Assembly (NCBI GenBank): GCA_948567375.1
Contig: OX419762.1
Coordinates: 47,411,034-47,475,033, forward strand
Direction of reading: 5' to 3'
DNA length: 64,000 nucleotides
Origin: Lunularia cruciata
Lineage: Eukaryota > Streptophyta > Marchantiopsida > Lunulariales > Lunulariaceae
Shown: positions 34,049-43,702 of the stretch, piece by piece
How the letters are laid out: each line of letters begins with the position of its first letter
How positions within the stretch are numbered: the stretch's first letter is position 1
Translations under genes and position numbers: made by a program
Notes under the pieces: generated by a model
What the model saw: the letters and a program-made list of their open reading frames with translations, nothing else
The model's database searches: none
Told to the model about the DNA's origin: nothing

Positions 34049-35995
34049 ATGTGGTTGAGAGCAAGTATGAGAAGGGAGAGTGCTCAAACTCCAAGGGTCT
34101 TAATTTGGAGCGTTTGGCACAAGAGAAGAAGAGAGCTCATTTTGCAGAGGATGTTCACTCTTCTCAAGGATTTACTCCAAGCAAGGATAATCCTATGTCT
34201 ACTAGGAGCATTCGCACCTCAATGACATCAACAACAAAGACTCCAAGGAAGAAGTTAGGGATGGAGGATTTCTTGATTTCAAAGCAAGAGTAGAACTACA
34301 ATGTGTTGGAGGATGTTGGTAGCCACAATGCTAACATCACAATGGGCCAATTGATTGCTTTGAACCCTACCTTGAGAAAAGAGCTTAGAGGTGATTTGGG
34401 TTCTACAAGGAGCAAGAGGAAGAAGAAGGCAAAAGATCTAGTATCAATGGGGGTGGTCGATGCCAAGCCAACACCATGGAAGGCTTGTGAATATGCCTCC
34501 AAGATTGATGTGAGAGTGAATAGTCACAACATCAAGGATGCATTGGTTGATGGAGGATCAGCAATTAATGTCATGTCTGAAAGGTTGATGAAGAAGTTGG
34601 GTATGCTACCCTCAAGACCTTCAACATTTATGGTGAGCATGGCAAACAAGCAACAAGTTTGACTTGTAGGGGTGATGGATAAGGTGGTAGTTTTAGTTAT
34701 GGGAGTTCAAAATCTCATAACTTTCCAAGTCTTGAAGGATTCAAGCTATGACTTACTTCTTGGGAGGCCATGGTTGAGAGCAGCATGCACAACTAATTGA
34801 TGGCACAAAGGGTACTTGAGGATTAGGCCATCAAACCATAGAGTCATAGTTCCTATTACTAACACCACCAACCCTTCATATTCAGATACACTATCTTTTG
34901 ATTATTAAGAATCAGATTCTGAAGAAGGAGCTTGAGGTGTGGACACAAGCATAAAAGAGGAGATTTCCATGGAGGAGGATGAATCTGAATCTAATTCAGA
35001 TGTGTATCCTTTGTGTGCTACGGATTTTTCATCTAAGCGAGAGGTTTTGAAGGACCCAGATAAATCACCATTGACATTTGAGGAAGTAGAGAGAAGGTGA
35101 GATTTGAGGAGATTTTTTGCAAGTTCATCCATGTGTTTGCTTTTAGTTACAAGGATTTGAAGGAAGTCATCTTGGAGGAGCACAAGATAGAGGTGGAATC
35201 ACATGCAAGACCAATCCGCCAAAAGCAACTCTAAAGGACTACTACCCATTGCCATTCATTGATGAGATCTTGGAGGAGGTTGTAGGTCATGAGAGGTATA
35301 GTTTTGGAGATGATCATAGTGGATATAACCAAATCAAGATTGCACTAGAGCATCAATAACTCACCATATTCACCACACCTTGGAGAACTTACACTTTCAA
35401 GGTCGTGCCTTTTGGGCTTTGCAATGCTCCAACCACATTCCAACGGTTCATGAACAAGGTATTTGAACCTTTCATTGGGAAATTTGTGAGAGACTTCATT
35501 GATGACTTTTGTGTCTATGGGAGCAAGGAGGAGTACTATGAGCACATTATCAAGGTCTTTCAACGCTTAGATGAGGCAAATGCATGACTCAACTTAGAGA
35601 AGTGCATATTTGGATGTGAAGAATGTCAACTTTTGGGGCATATCTCAAAGGATGGAATAGCAGTTGATCCTAAGAAGGTAAGGAAAATCTCAGACCTTCA
35701 ATTCCCTTCAAGCTTGAAAAAGTTACATCATTCTTGAGGATGGTTGGGTACTATAGGAGGTTCATCTTCTCATTTTCCAATAAGGCTTATGCATTGACTA
35801 TCTACATGAAGAAGGGTGTAGATTACATGGTAATTTTGGAGGACAAGGAGGCTCTCAAAGCTTTTAAGGAGCTCAAGAAATCCCTTATTGTAGCTCCAAT
35901 TCTTGCTAAACCTGATTGGATAAAGCCTTTCATCCTCTAAATTGATGCTTCTAATGTTGCTATAGGATTCACTCTTAGTCAATTTGACCAAGATG
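33985..35995 (+). pseudogene. Family A protease and RT (second element), truncated
   Basis: Protease loop ALVDGGSAINVMSERLM (about 34540-34590), acidic spacer (34860-35050), then RT with MPFGLCNAPTTFQRFM (35405) and FIDDFCVYG (about 35500). The connection block is MVGYYRRFIFSFSNKAY and the start of RNase H is KPFIL. Several TGA/TAG codons and a deletion of about 100 bp near 35200, where the RT N-terminus should be. It ends at the nested chromovirus, which removed most of RNase H. Confidence 0.85.
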
Positions 35996-36065
35996 TGCAT
36001 GATTAGCTTCTTGGGAAGCTTCCCGGTTAACTTAGCTTGCACCTTAAGTAAGTAGCTTCTAGAAG

Positions 36066-36083
36066 GAAGCTTCTTGAAGCTTC
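36066..36083. promoter_or_regulatory. Perfect four-unit heat-shock element in 5' LTR
   Basis: GAAgcTTCttGAAgcTTC gives four alternating GAA/TTC units with exact 2-base spacing, the consensus bound by heat-shock factor trimers. It lies about 145 bp upstream of the TATA box at 36227. Confidence 0.7.
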
Positions 36084-36226
36084 TAACTAGCTTAGCTTGC
36101 ACGCCAAGTATGCGGCTTCTAGAAGGAAGCTTCTTGAGAAGCTTCCTAGTTAACTTGGCTTGCACTCTAAGAAAGCGGCTTGAGGAAGCTTCTTGAGAAG
36201 CTTCTCAAGGGCCTTGTATGCTACCT

Positions 36227-36234
36227 ATAAATAC
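36227..36234 (+). promoter_or_regulatory. TATA box of chromovirus 5' LTR
   Basis: TATAAATA, conserved at 41471-41478 in the 3' LTR. It marks the probable transcription start of the element. Confidence 0.7.
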
Positions 36235-36338
36235 AAAAGCCAAAGCTCATACTAGGCATTTGGAGTTTTCCCTCATTCAAGTGTCCCAATGTGAGTTTCC
36301 ATTCTCCTATTTCTCTCCTCGGATTCGGTCTTTTACAT

Positions 36339-36350
36339 TGGTATCAGAGC
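36339..36350 (+). promoter_or_regulatory. Primer binding site, initiator-Met tRNA
   Basis: TGGTATCAGAGC begins one base after the LTR end, an exact match to the plant iMet PBS consensus. Confidence 0.95.
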
Positions 36351-36608
36351 AAGAATGGGATGTATGGAATTTATAGACCACCAAATCCACTTCCACCAAA
36401 CCATTGGGATTTTCGTGTCCAAATACTACCCAAGCATCATTTTACACAGTTCATCACCTTGCACTCTGGACAAGATTTTCTGCATATGATAACCATATCT
36501 GAGGAACCCTTGGTGCTTCCGGTTGTAACTTATGGAGAACGGTGGACGTGCTATTTCTATGTGTTAATAAATTAGATAGATTGGGAGTGGTGTGATAGAG
36601 GAGCAACC

Positions 36609-37514
36609 ATGGCGGCAATACCTGATGTTATCCTTGCAATGCAACAACAAATCGAGCACCTTACTTGATTGTTGGATGAACGAGATCTTCAACGACAAGA
36701 GCAGGTGGAGAGAGTACCAATTCGAGAAGGAGAAGATCGGATCAGATTCTCTAAACCCAAGGTATTTGAAGGAAAGAATCTCCCGGGTGCAATGGAGAAC
36801 TTTGTGTTTGATTGTGAACGTTATTTTGAAGCTACCAATCTACAAGATGAGCAAAAACAGATTCTCTTGGCTTCTAGCCAATTGGATGGAGTAGCAAAGC
36901 TATGGTGGAGATTTCAAGTGGAGCGAGCCAAACTACAAATGGTTGCACCAATCTTGACATGGGCAGAATTCAAGAGCGCAATAATCAGTCGGTTCCAAGC
37001 TATAAATGCCACACAAGCTGCACGGGATAAGTTGGCAAAGTTGAAACAGATTGGCTCTATAAGCAGTTAATTCACGCAGTTCCAAAACACCATCATGCAA
37101 ATTCCAGATATTTTGGAAGGTGAAGCTCTGGATCAATTTGTGAGAGGCTTGAAGGCAAGAACCAAATTAGAGGTAACCATGCAAGAGCCACACAACTTGG
37201 AGGAAGCCATGCGGTTGGCCGAACATTTTGATTCCTTGGTGGCAACAACTTGGTCTTGACCTTGACCCCCACAAAGCCTGCCAATACACTACACACAAGT
37301 GGAGGAGCTAGCACCAATGGAGAATGATGCAATTCAACAAAGACCACTGGGCATGGCAGACAAGGAGAAACGACGACAAAATGGTGGAATTTTTTATTGT
37401 TGCCAGTTGGGGCATCGCATTGCTGAATGTCCACTTAAGAATGGACGACCTCGACAAGTTGCCCAAGTGGAGGTTGTGGAGCGGAATGATCATGGAAACG
37501 AGGAATCCCAATAG
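36609..37514 (+). pseudogene. Chromovirus gag
   Basis: Capsid-type gag: FEGKNLPGAMENFVFDCERY, LDGVAKLWWRF, TWAEFKSAIISRFQ, and FVRGLKARTKLEV in the next segment. A degenerate knuckle (YCCQLGHRIAEC, about 37410-37445) keeps the C-terminal half of CCHC, but deletion has removed the normal spacing. Broken by stops at about 37069 and 37258 and by a frameshift at the 5' end. Confidence 0.8.
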
Positions 37515-37540
37515 GAGATTTTGAGCCGCCTATTGGGAGC

Positions 37541-39592
37541 TTGATTAGTTCCAATGGGATTGAAGGCTCGACCTATGCAAGTCTGCTTCACTTGCAAGGT
37601 ATGATATCTAATAGGGGTTGTAGGATTTTGGTTGATTCTGGAAGTTTAGAGAATTGCATGTCTATGCAAGTAGCAAAGGAATTGGGTATTCCTATCAAGC
37701 CAGTGGTTGGAAGTAGTTTGATGATGGTGGATGGTAGAAAGCGTTCTCCATTCCGCACCTTGCATCCTGTTACCTTCAAGATTGGGAAGGAGTATTTGGA
37801 GTGTATGAGGTTTGTAGTGGCACCTCTACACTATGATATCATTCTGGGTCTACCTTGGCTTGAATGTCATAAGGTTCAATTCAATTGGACCCGACGCCAA
37901 ATTCAAGTACAACACCAAGGTAGGAATTTCCGATTAGGTTGTCTGGAACCTCTGAGTAAGACACCTAAGAATAGTCAGTCCCAAGATGGGAAGTTTGTCG
38001 AGAAGGTAGCCATAGAGCAAATCCGGAAGGGAGATGAGTCCCAAGATGGGAAGTTTGCCAGGAAGGCAACCATGGAGCAAGCTTGGAAGAGAGATGAGTC
38101 CCTAGAAGGGAAGTTTGTTAAGGAAGCAGCCATAGAGCAAGCTTTGGAGGAAGATAAGGCCGTATTCACAATGTGGATCAAGCCGATTGCACAAGAACAA
38201 TCTGAGGAAGGCCAAGTGCCGCATCAAGCGATGGTTGATCGGATAGTTCAGGAGTTTGCAGATGTGTTTCCAGATGATCTGCCAAAGGGATTACCCTCCA
38301 ATCAAGGTATGCCCTTCAAGATCAAGTTATTGTCAGGGAATACTCCAATGAGTAGACCAATCTATCGGCTCTCACCAAAGGAGTTGGAGGAGTTGCAAAC
38401 AACACTTATAGAGTTCTTGGAGAAGGATTTCATACAACATAGTACCTCTCCTTGGGGAGCACCGGTACTATTTGTTCCAAAGAAGGATGGAGGACTTCGT
38501 TTCTGTATTGATTACTGTGGGCTCAATAAGCAAACCATGAAGAATACATATCCCTTGCCTCGGATCGATGACTTACTTGATCAACTAAGTGGAGCACGTT
38601 ACTTTTCCAAGTTGGATCTTTGTAGTGGCTATTGGCAAATTCCGATTGATAGAGAGGATGTGCAAAAGACTGCCTTTCGCACAAGGTATAGACATTTTGA
38701 GTAGAGAGTTCTACCTTTCGGACTCACTAATGCTCCAGCAGTCTTCATGGATCAGATGCATCGGGTGTTGGATAGACTATTGGATTGGTCAGTGGTGGTG
38801 TTCTTGGATGATATCTTAATCTATAGCAAGACAGAGGCAGAACACGTGAATCATGTGCGAGAAGTCCTAAGACGACCACGACAATGGAAATTTTACTGCA
38901 AGAAGTCGAAATGTGCTTTTTAGCAGAAGGAGGTTACCTTCTTGGGTCATAAGATATCATCAGAGGGGATCAAGATGGAGGAAGAGAAGATCAAGGCCAT
39001 TACTGATTGGCCTACCCCAAAGGATGCTACAGAAGTACAAGCATTCAATGGATTGGCCAGTTTTTACCGGCAGTTCATCCACTATTATGCTCATGTGGCT
39101 GCATCATTGACTGACCTCTTGGGAAAGAACTTGAGCTTCCAGTGGAACACCAAACATGAAGAAGCATTCCAGAAGTTGAAACATATGGTGTCTTCAAGAC
39201 CCATTCTTCAACCATATGATCCTCAACTACCTTGTGTGGTTGATTTTGATGCTTCTAACTTTGCAATTGGAGCTATTTTGCAACAAGAATTTCCGGATGG
39301 ACTACATCCCATTGCCTTTGTGTCTCGCCAACTAAATACAACTGAAAGAAATTACTTTGCTTGAGATTGGGAACAACTTGCAATGGTATATGCCACCAAG
39401 GTATGGAGGCATTATCTCTTGGGGAAACAAGTGATCATGCGAACTGATCACAAGCCATTGTTGCAGACCTTACACCTAGAGCACATGAAAGAGTCGACAT
39501 CATCAATGGGAAGAGCAACTTCAATTGTTTGACATCAAACTTGAGTACAAACCAGGTCGGTTCCATGTCATCCCTGATGCTCTATCACGATG
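37541..39592 (+). pseudogene. Chromovirus protease, RT and RNase H
   Basis: Protease loop [13 protein letters not shown] (about 37625) and [11 protein letters not shown] has [51 protein letters not shown] and the catalytic FLDD (about 38808). RNase H has VDFDASNFAIGAIL, TDHKPLL and VIPDALSR. TAG stops at 38702 and about 38903 and TGA at 39362 lie in an otherwise single frame; a frameshift follows near 39500. Between protease and RT, about 37975-38150 holds three tandem copies of a roughly 20-residue unit (SQDGKF--KA--EQA---DE). Confidence 0.9.
37972..38160 (+). repeat. Three-copy in-frame tandem repeat in chromovirus pol
   Basis: Three ~60-bp units each start agtccc-agaatgggaagttt or similar and encode a hydrophilic repeat between protease and RT. 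It is probably a spacer that expanded by slippage. Confidence 0.75.
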
Positions 39593-39715
39593 ACCTGATT
39601 TGAAGTCCCTTCCTCTCATTGCGGCAGCAATTACGACGGTGTCAATTGACCCCAAGATCCATAATGAGTTTCGGTTAGCTCTACAACAAGATCCCTTCTT
39701 CCAAATGGTAGATGG

Positions 39716-41206
39716 TTGTCTAACAATAGGTGCAAGGAGTACAACACCTTCTCCTTCAAGGAAGGCCTTCTATTCCATGTGGACCGGATCTATGTTCCAA
39801 CCAAAGGTGATCTTCGACTTGTGTGCCTTCAAGAAGCCCATGATTTACCCATCGCTGGTCACATGGGTGTGGACAAGACCTTGGGTACCTTCCAACGTCA
39901 ATGGTGGTGGCCCAACATGACACGATATATTTGAGAATTTGTCAGATCGTGTGAGAGCTGCCAACGTAACAAGGTCAGTAACCAAAAGCCAAGTGGACTC
40001 CTTCAACCACTCGCCATTCCATCCACTCATTAGGAGCATGTGAGCTTGGATCTCATCACATCCTTACCAAAGACAAAACAAGGACACACCGCAATTGTGG
40101 TGTTTGTGGATAAGCTTAGTAAGCAAATCCACTTGGCACCAACCTATGATACTGTGGATGCTCCAACCTTAGCGCAAATCTACTTAGACAATATCTTCAA
40201 GCATCATGGGATACCACGTGTACTCATCTCTGACCGTGATCCTCAATTTACCGGGAATTTTTGGCAAGCACTCTTCCAGATACTTAGCACCAAGCTTGCT
40301 TTGTCCACGGTCTATCATCCTCAAACAGATGGACAAACCAAACACGCAAATCGTACATTGGAGGATATGTTGCGGGCCTTTGTCAATGTCCACCATACCA
40401 ATTGGGATGAATGTCTTGTTGTTACAGAATTTGCCTACAACAATTCCAGACAGGCAAGCACCGGATTTTCTCCCTTCTTTCTCAATTTTGGCCAAGACCC
40501 GCTTGTTCCAAATTCTCTTCTTGCTCCCCCTCCATCTCAGGTTCCTCATACTTCCACATTCTTGACCACTATATCCCAATGGCTCCAACAAGCCAAGTAT
40601 CACCTCCTTGTTGCTCAGAATCGCCAAAAACAATATGTCGACCACCATCGTCATGATCTCACCTTTGAAGTTGGTGATAAAGTCATGCTATCCTCCAATA
40701 ACCTCCCTCCCCCACTTGATACTCAAGTTTTTAAACTTGCCCCTAACTCGATAGGACCTTTTGATATCACCCAAATTGTCTCTCCTGTTGCTTATCTACT
40801 TGCCTTACCTTGTCATATGCGTATCCATCCTATCTTTCATGTTTCCAAGTTGAAACCCTTTGTTCCTAACCCCTCTTCCTTTTCCTCTTGAGTACAACCT
40901 CCCCCTCTTCCTATCCCTATCAATGATCATGAGGATTACAAAGTTGATCGTATCCTTATGCGTCGCCATATCCAACAAGGCCGTCGCCAACATACGGAGT
41001 ACAAGGTCCTTTGGAAAGGGTATCTCCTTCATGATGCCACCTGGGAGCCTCTTTCTCACCTCCTGAATGCACAATCCGCCATCGAGGAATTCAAAGCTTC
41101 ACTAGCGACGAGGACGTCACCAACTAGCGGCGGGGGAATATGTAACAATATGGAGTTTAGCGACGAAGTTAGTCGGGCTTACAAAGTAGCACATAAGACA
41201 AAGTAG
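39716..41206 (+). pseudogene. Chromovirus integrase with chromodomain
   Basis: HHCC module (HDLPIAGHMG...CESCQRNK), then the DDE core: Asp in LDLITSLP, Asp in ISDRDPQFTG, and HPQTDGQTKHANRTLEDML, where Lys stands in place of the third catalytic acid (Glu in the family). The segment 40040-40891 is a continuous 283-codon frame. A GPY-type region follows (VGDKVML, IGPFDI, VSPVAYLL, HPIFHVSKLKP). After one stop (40889) a chromodomain spans 40927-41098: YKVDRILMRR, EYKVLWKGY, TWEPLSHL. Chromodomains bind methylated histone tails and direct insertion to heterochromatin. Confidence 0.92.
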
Positions 41207-41210
41207 CCTA

Positions 41211-41223
41211 GAATATTCCGGAA
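41211..41223. promoter_or_regulatory. Perfect three-unit heat-shock element
   Basis: GAAtaTTCcgGAA matches the nGAAnnTTCnnGAAn consensus exactly. It lies in LTR U3, about 250 bp upstream of TATAAATA. Confidence 0.7.
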
Positions 41224-41294
41224 GTATCTAGGAAGCTTCTTGGGAAGCTTCCTGGTTAACTTAGCTTGCACCTTAAGTAAGTAGCTTCTAGAAG

Positions 41295-41335
41295 GAAGCT
41301 TCTAGAAGGAAGCTTCTAGAAGGAAGCTTCTAGAA
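41295..41335. promoter_or_regulatory. Array of three perfect HSE trimers
   Basis: GAAgcTTCtaGAA occurs at 41295-41307, 41309-41321 and 41323-41335 with a 14-bp period. The 5' LTR has a single related site here, so the array expanded by tandem duplication after or during transposition. Confidence 0.75.
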
Positions 41336-41582
41336 GTTTCTAACTAGCTTAGCTTGCACGCCAAGTATGCGACTGCTAGACGGAAGCTTCTTGAGAAGCT
41401 TCCTAGTTAACTTGGCTTGCACTCTAAGAAAGCGGCTTGAGGAAGCTTCTCAAGGGCCTTGTATGCTACTTATAAATACCAAAGCCAAAGCTCATGCTAG
41501 GCATTTGGAGTTTTCCCTCATTCAAGTGTCCCAATGTGAGTTTCCATTCTCCTATTTCTCTCCTTGGATTTGGTCTTTTACA

Positions 41583-42882
41583 TCATGACAATCTCATCAC
41601 TCAAGAGGTTCCAATAGACTACAAGGAGATTGTGGATTTTGTGACAAGAGGTAACTATCTAAAAGGGATGCATGCTAGGGAGAGGAAGGCCCTTGCAGCA
41701 AGTTTAGACCTGACACAATGGTAGAGGATATTCTTTTTCACCAAGGAGCAGATGGTCTACTTTGAAGAGCAGTGGGTAAGGAAGAGTATATCCTACTCAT
41801 AAAGGAGTTTCATGAAGGTTTATTATGTGGAGGACACTTTGGAGGAAAGGTACTGCTTTCTAGATTCTAGATGCAAGTTACCATTGGAGAGGGATTTTCA
41901 AGGATTGTCTTGATTATTGCAAAACTTGTCATGTTTGTCAAGCGTTTGCTAGAAAGTCTACATCTTCTCCACCACTTAGATCAATTCCATTGATAGGACC
42001 TTTTTAGAAGTGGGGAACTGATTTTGTAGGTCCTCTCAATAGAACCCTGAGGGACAATCGGTACATTGTAGTAGTTATTGATTACCTTACCAAGTGGGTT
42101 GAGGCTAGACCATTGAGGGACAAGAATGAAGATGAAACGGGTAGATTTCTTTACGAATGCATTATCAATAGATTTGGATGCCCTTTGGAGTTGGTTTTTG
42201 AAAGAGAAGGATAGTTTACAAGAAGCACTACTACAGCCATGCTACGACATTTCTCTATCACACATAGAGTAACTACATCCTATAAACCAAATTCCAATGG
42301 CTGGGCAGAGAGAGCCAATCAGACCTTCTGCATGATGTTGGCCAAAGATGCAGAAATGGAGGGGGCTAAACATCATTAGGACAAGAGGATTCATGCAATT
42401 TTGTGGGAGTATAGGACAACCATGAAGACTTCCACCGGATAGTCTCCATTTCAATTGGTATATGGTGTTTTGTCTACCCTACCTATTCACTTTCATCTTC
42501 CTACCTTCCAAAGCATTCATAAGAGATTGAAGAAAGCACAAGGAGGTGATGCACAAAAGTCAAGGAAGGAACAACTCATGGAGTTGGAAGAGGCAAGAGA
42601 AGTTGCTATAGTTTGAGTAGAGCAACCCCAAAGGAAACAAAAGGAGAGATATTACAAGAGGCAAGGCAAGAAGAAGGTGGAGCCTTTCAAAGAAGGTGAT
42701 TGGGTAATGTTATTGGATTCTATTTGATTCAAGAGAGTGCAAAAGAAGTTTTTGCCTAAGTACTTTGGACCTTTCATAGTGGAGAAGGTGTGGGGCAATT
42801 ACACCTATGATCTCAAGGAGTTGGGAAGAAGACACTCTGATAGAATTAACCATGATAAGTTGAAGATATATCATAGAAGATA
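41583..42882 (+). pseudogene. Family A integrase (second element)
   Basis: It continues the family A pol after the nested insertion. The RNase H-integrase linker is DNLITQEVPIDYKEIVDFV. The zinc module ends CKTCHVCQ (about 41925). The DDE core is WGTDFVGP (about 42015), LVFEREG where the second Asp is Glu (about 42195), and NGWAERANQT with the third acid (about 42300). FKEGDWVMLLDS and NYTYDLKELG follow, with a C-terminal stop at 42882. Six or more in-frame stops. It ends only 50 bp before the 3' LTR and has no chromodomain. Confidence 0.88.
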
Positions 42883-42931
42883 AAGAGACCTTCACTTTGA
42901 AGACAAAGTGAAAACTTAGTCCGGGAATAAA

Positions 42932-43697
42932 TGTAACACCCATTTGTGCATGTGTGTGGCATTGTGATATTTAGCTTTGTATTACAAATAATTGAGATAT
43001 ATTATTTATATAGAGATAAAGGATGGTTCTAAATTAGTCATGATTAGCTAAAATTAGTCATAGCTAAGATAGAGAGGACCTTACTTTAGAGGAAGTGAAA
43101 AAGATGAGCACCACTAGTTTGGATTCTTGTGTGTTGACTTGGTATTATTCCTAGGTGTTTGGCTTTGAGGAAAGAGTTGAGAGCTCTTGGGCCCGGAAGC
43201 CCTTTTGTTTTGGATTCTTCTCTAGTCCAAGGATAGCCTATGTGAAGGAATCCTTAACTTAGTGGTTGGGTCAAGATAAGATCACATGCTAGTGGAATAT
43301 GCCCATGTGAATGGATATTTCTTTCTACTTTTTGACTTGACTTGACTTGACTTTTAGTCTAGTAACTTGAGTTATTGCGGTAATTAGTAACTTTGGTATG
43401 TAAGTATTTCACAAGTATATAAACAAGGGGTGAGGAGGTACTCATCATCCTTTCATTTGCAATTATCTCTCTCTCTTAGTGATTTCTCTAGTAAGCAATG
43501 TCTTGAGTCTTGGAGTTTATGGAGTTTTGGAGTTTATGGAGTCTATGGAGTTTATGGAGTCTTGGAGTCTTGGAGTGGAGTTTATGGAGTCTTGGAGGAG
43601 TATGATGGAGTTGGAGTTCCTTGCTTTCTTAGTCCATGGTGCGCTACCATAATAGCCATCAGAGGTTCATCCCAAGTGAGAGACAGGCCGGCTCACA
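42932..43697 (+). repeat. Family A 3' LTR (second element), expanded
   Basis: 766 bp, TGTAACACCC...GGCTCACA. It is 85 bp longer than its 5' partner because of short tandem expansions: a TTGAC run at 43337-43360 and a tggagttta array at 43510-43600. Confidence 0.92.
43510..43600 (+). repeat. Minisatellite inside LTR
   Basis: Repeats of about 9-18 bp built from tggagtttatggagtc units. Other LTR copies have a single gtcttggagtgttagccttgga segment here. Confidence 0.85.
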
Positions 43698-43702
43698 GAC
43701 CT
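43698..43702. repeat. Right target-site duplication GACCT
   Basis: Identical to 31073-31077, marking the outer border of the second family A element. Confidence 0.7.

Larger units (their letters stand above)
36003..36337 (+). repeat. Chromovirus 5' LTR, first ~93 bp missing
   Basis: It matches 41234-41582 and ends TTTTACA just before a perfect tRNA-iMet PBS. The start corresponds to position ~94 of the 3' LTR. It contains HSE motifs, TATAAATA at 36227-36234 and many AAGCTT/TTCTAGAA palindromes. Confidence 0.88.
36003..41582 (+). mobile_element. Chromovirus (gypsy) nested in family A element
   Basis: LTRs, a perfect TGGTATCAGAGC PBS, gag, protease, RT, RNase H, integrase and a C-terminal chromodomain in canonical chromovirus order; 5.58 kb. 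It was inserted between RNase H and integrase of the family A element. A deletion at the left junction removed the LTR head and about 360 bp of host RNase H. Coding is broken by at least five stops. The clade within the chromoviruses is not assigned. Confidence 0.92.
41141..41582 (+). repeat. Chromovirus 3' LTR, full length (442 bp)
   Basis: It starts TGTAACAATATGG after a purine tract (ggcgggggaata) and ends TCTTTTACA. TATAAATA at 41471-41478. U3 carries five or more heat-shock elements. It is longer than the 5' LTR because of its intact head and extra 14-bp repeats. Confidence 0.92.
31078..43697 (+). mobile_element. Athila-like LTR retrotransposon (family A), host of a nested chromovirus
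   Basis: A complete insertion with two LTRs and matching GACCT flanks. Interior order: PBS (31763), leader ORF remnant, zinc-knuckle ORF, gag, protease, RT, partial RNase H, nested element (36003-41582), integrase, LTR. Compared with the family member at 10.2-16.6 kb it retains integrase but has lost about 360 bp of RNase H at the nested insertion. Many stops. Confidence 0.9.

Noticed and set aside
36003-36200. CRISPR-like or satellite array in the AAGCTT-rich segment
   Set aside because: Units are short palindromic HSE-type motifs within an LTR, with no spacer-repeat structure.
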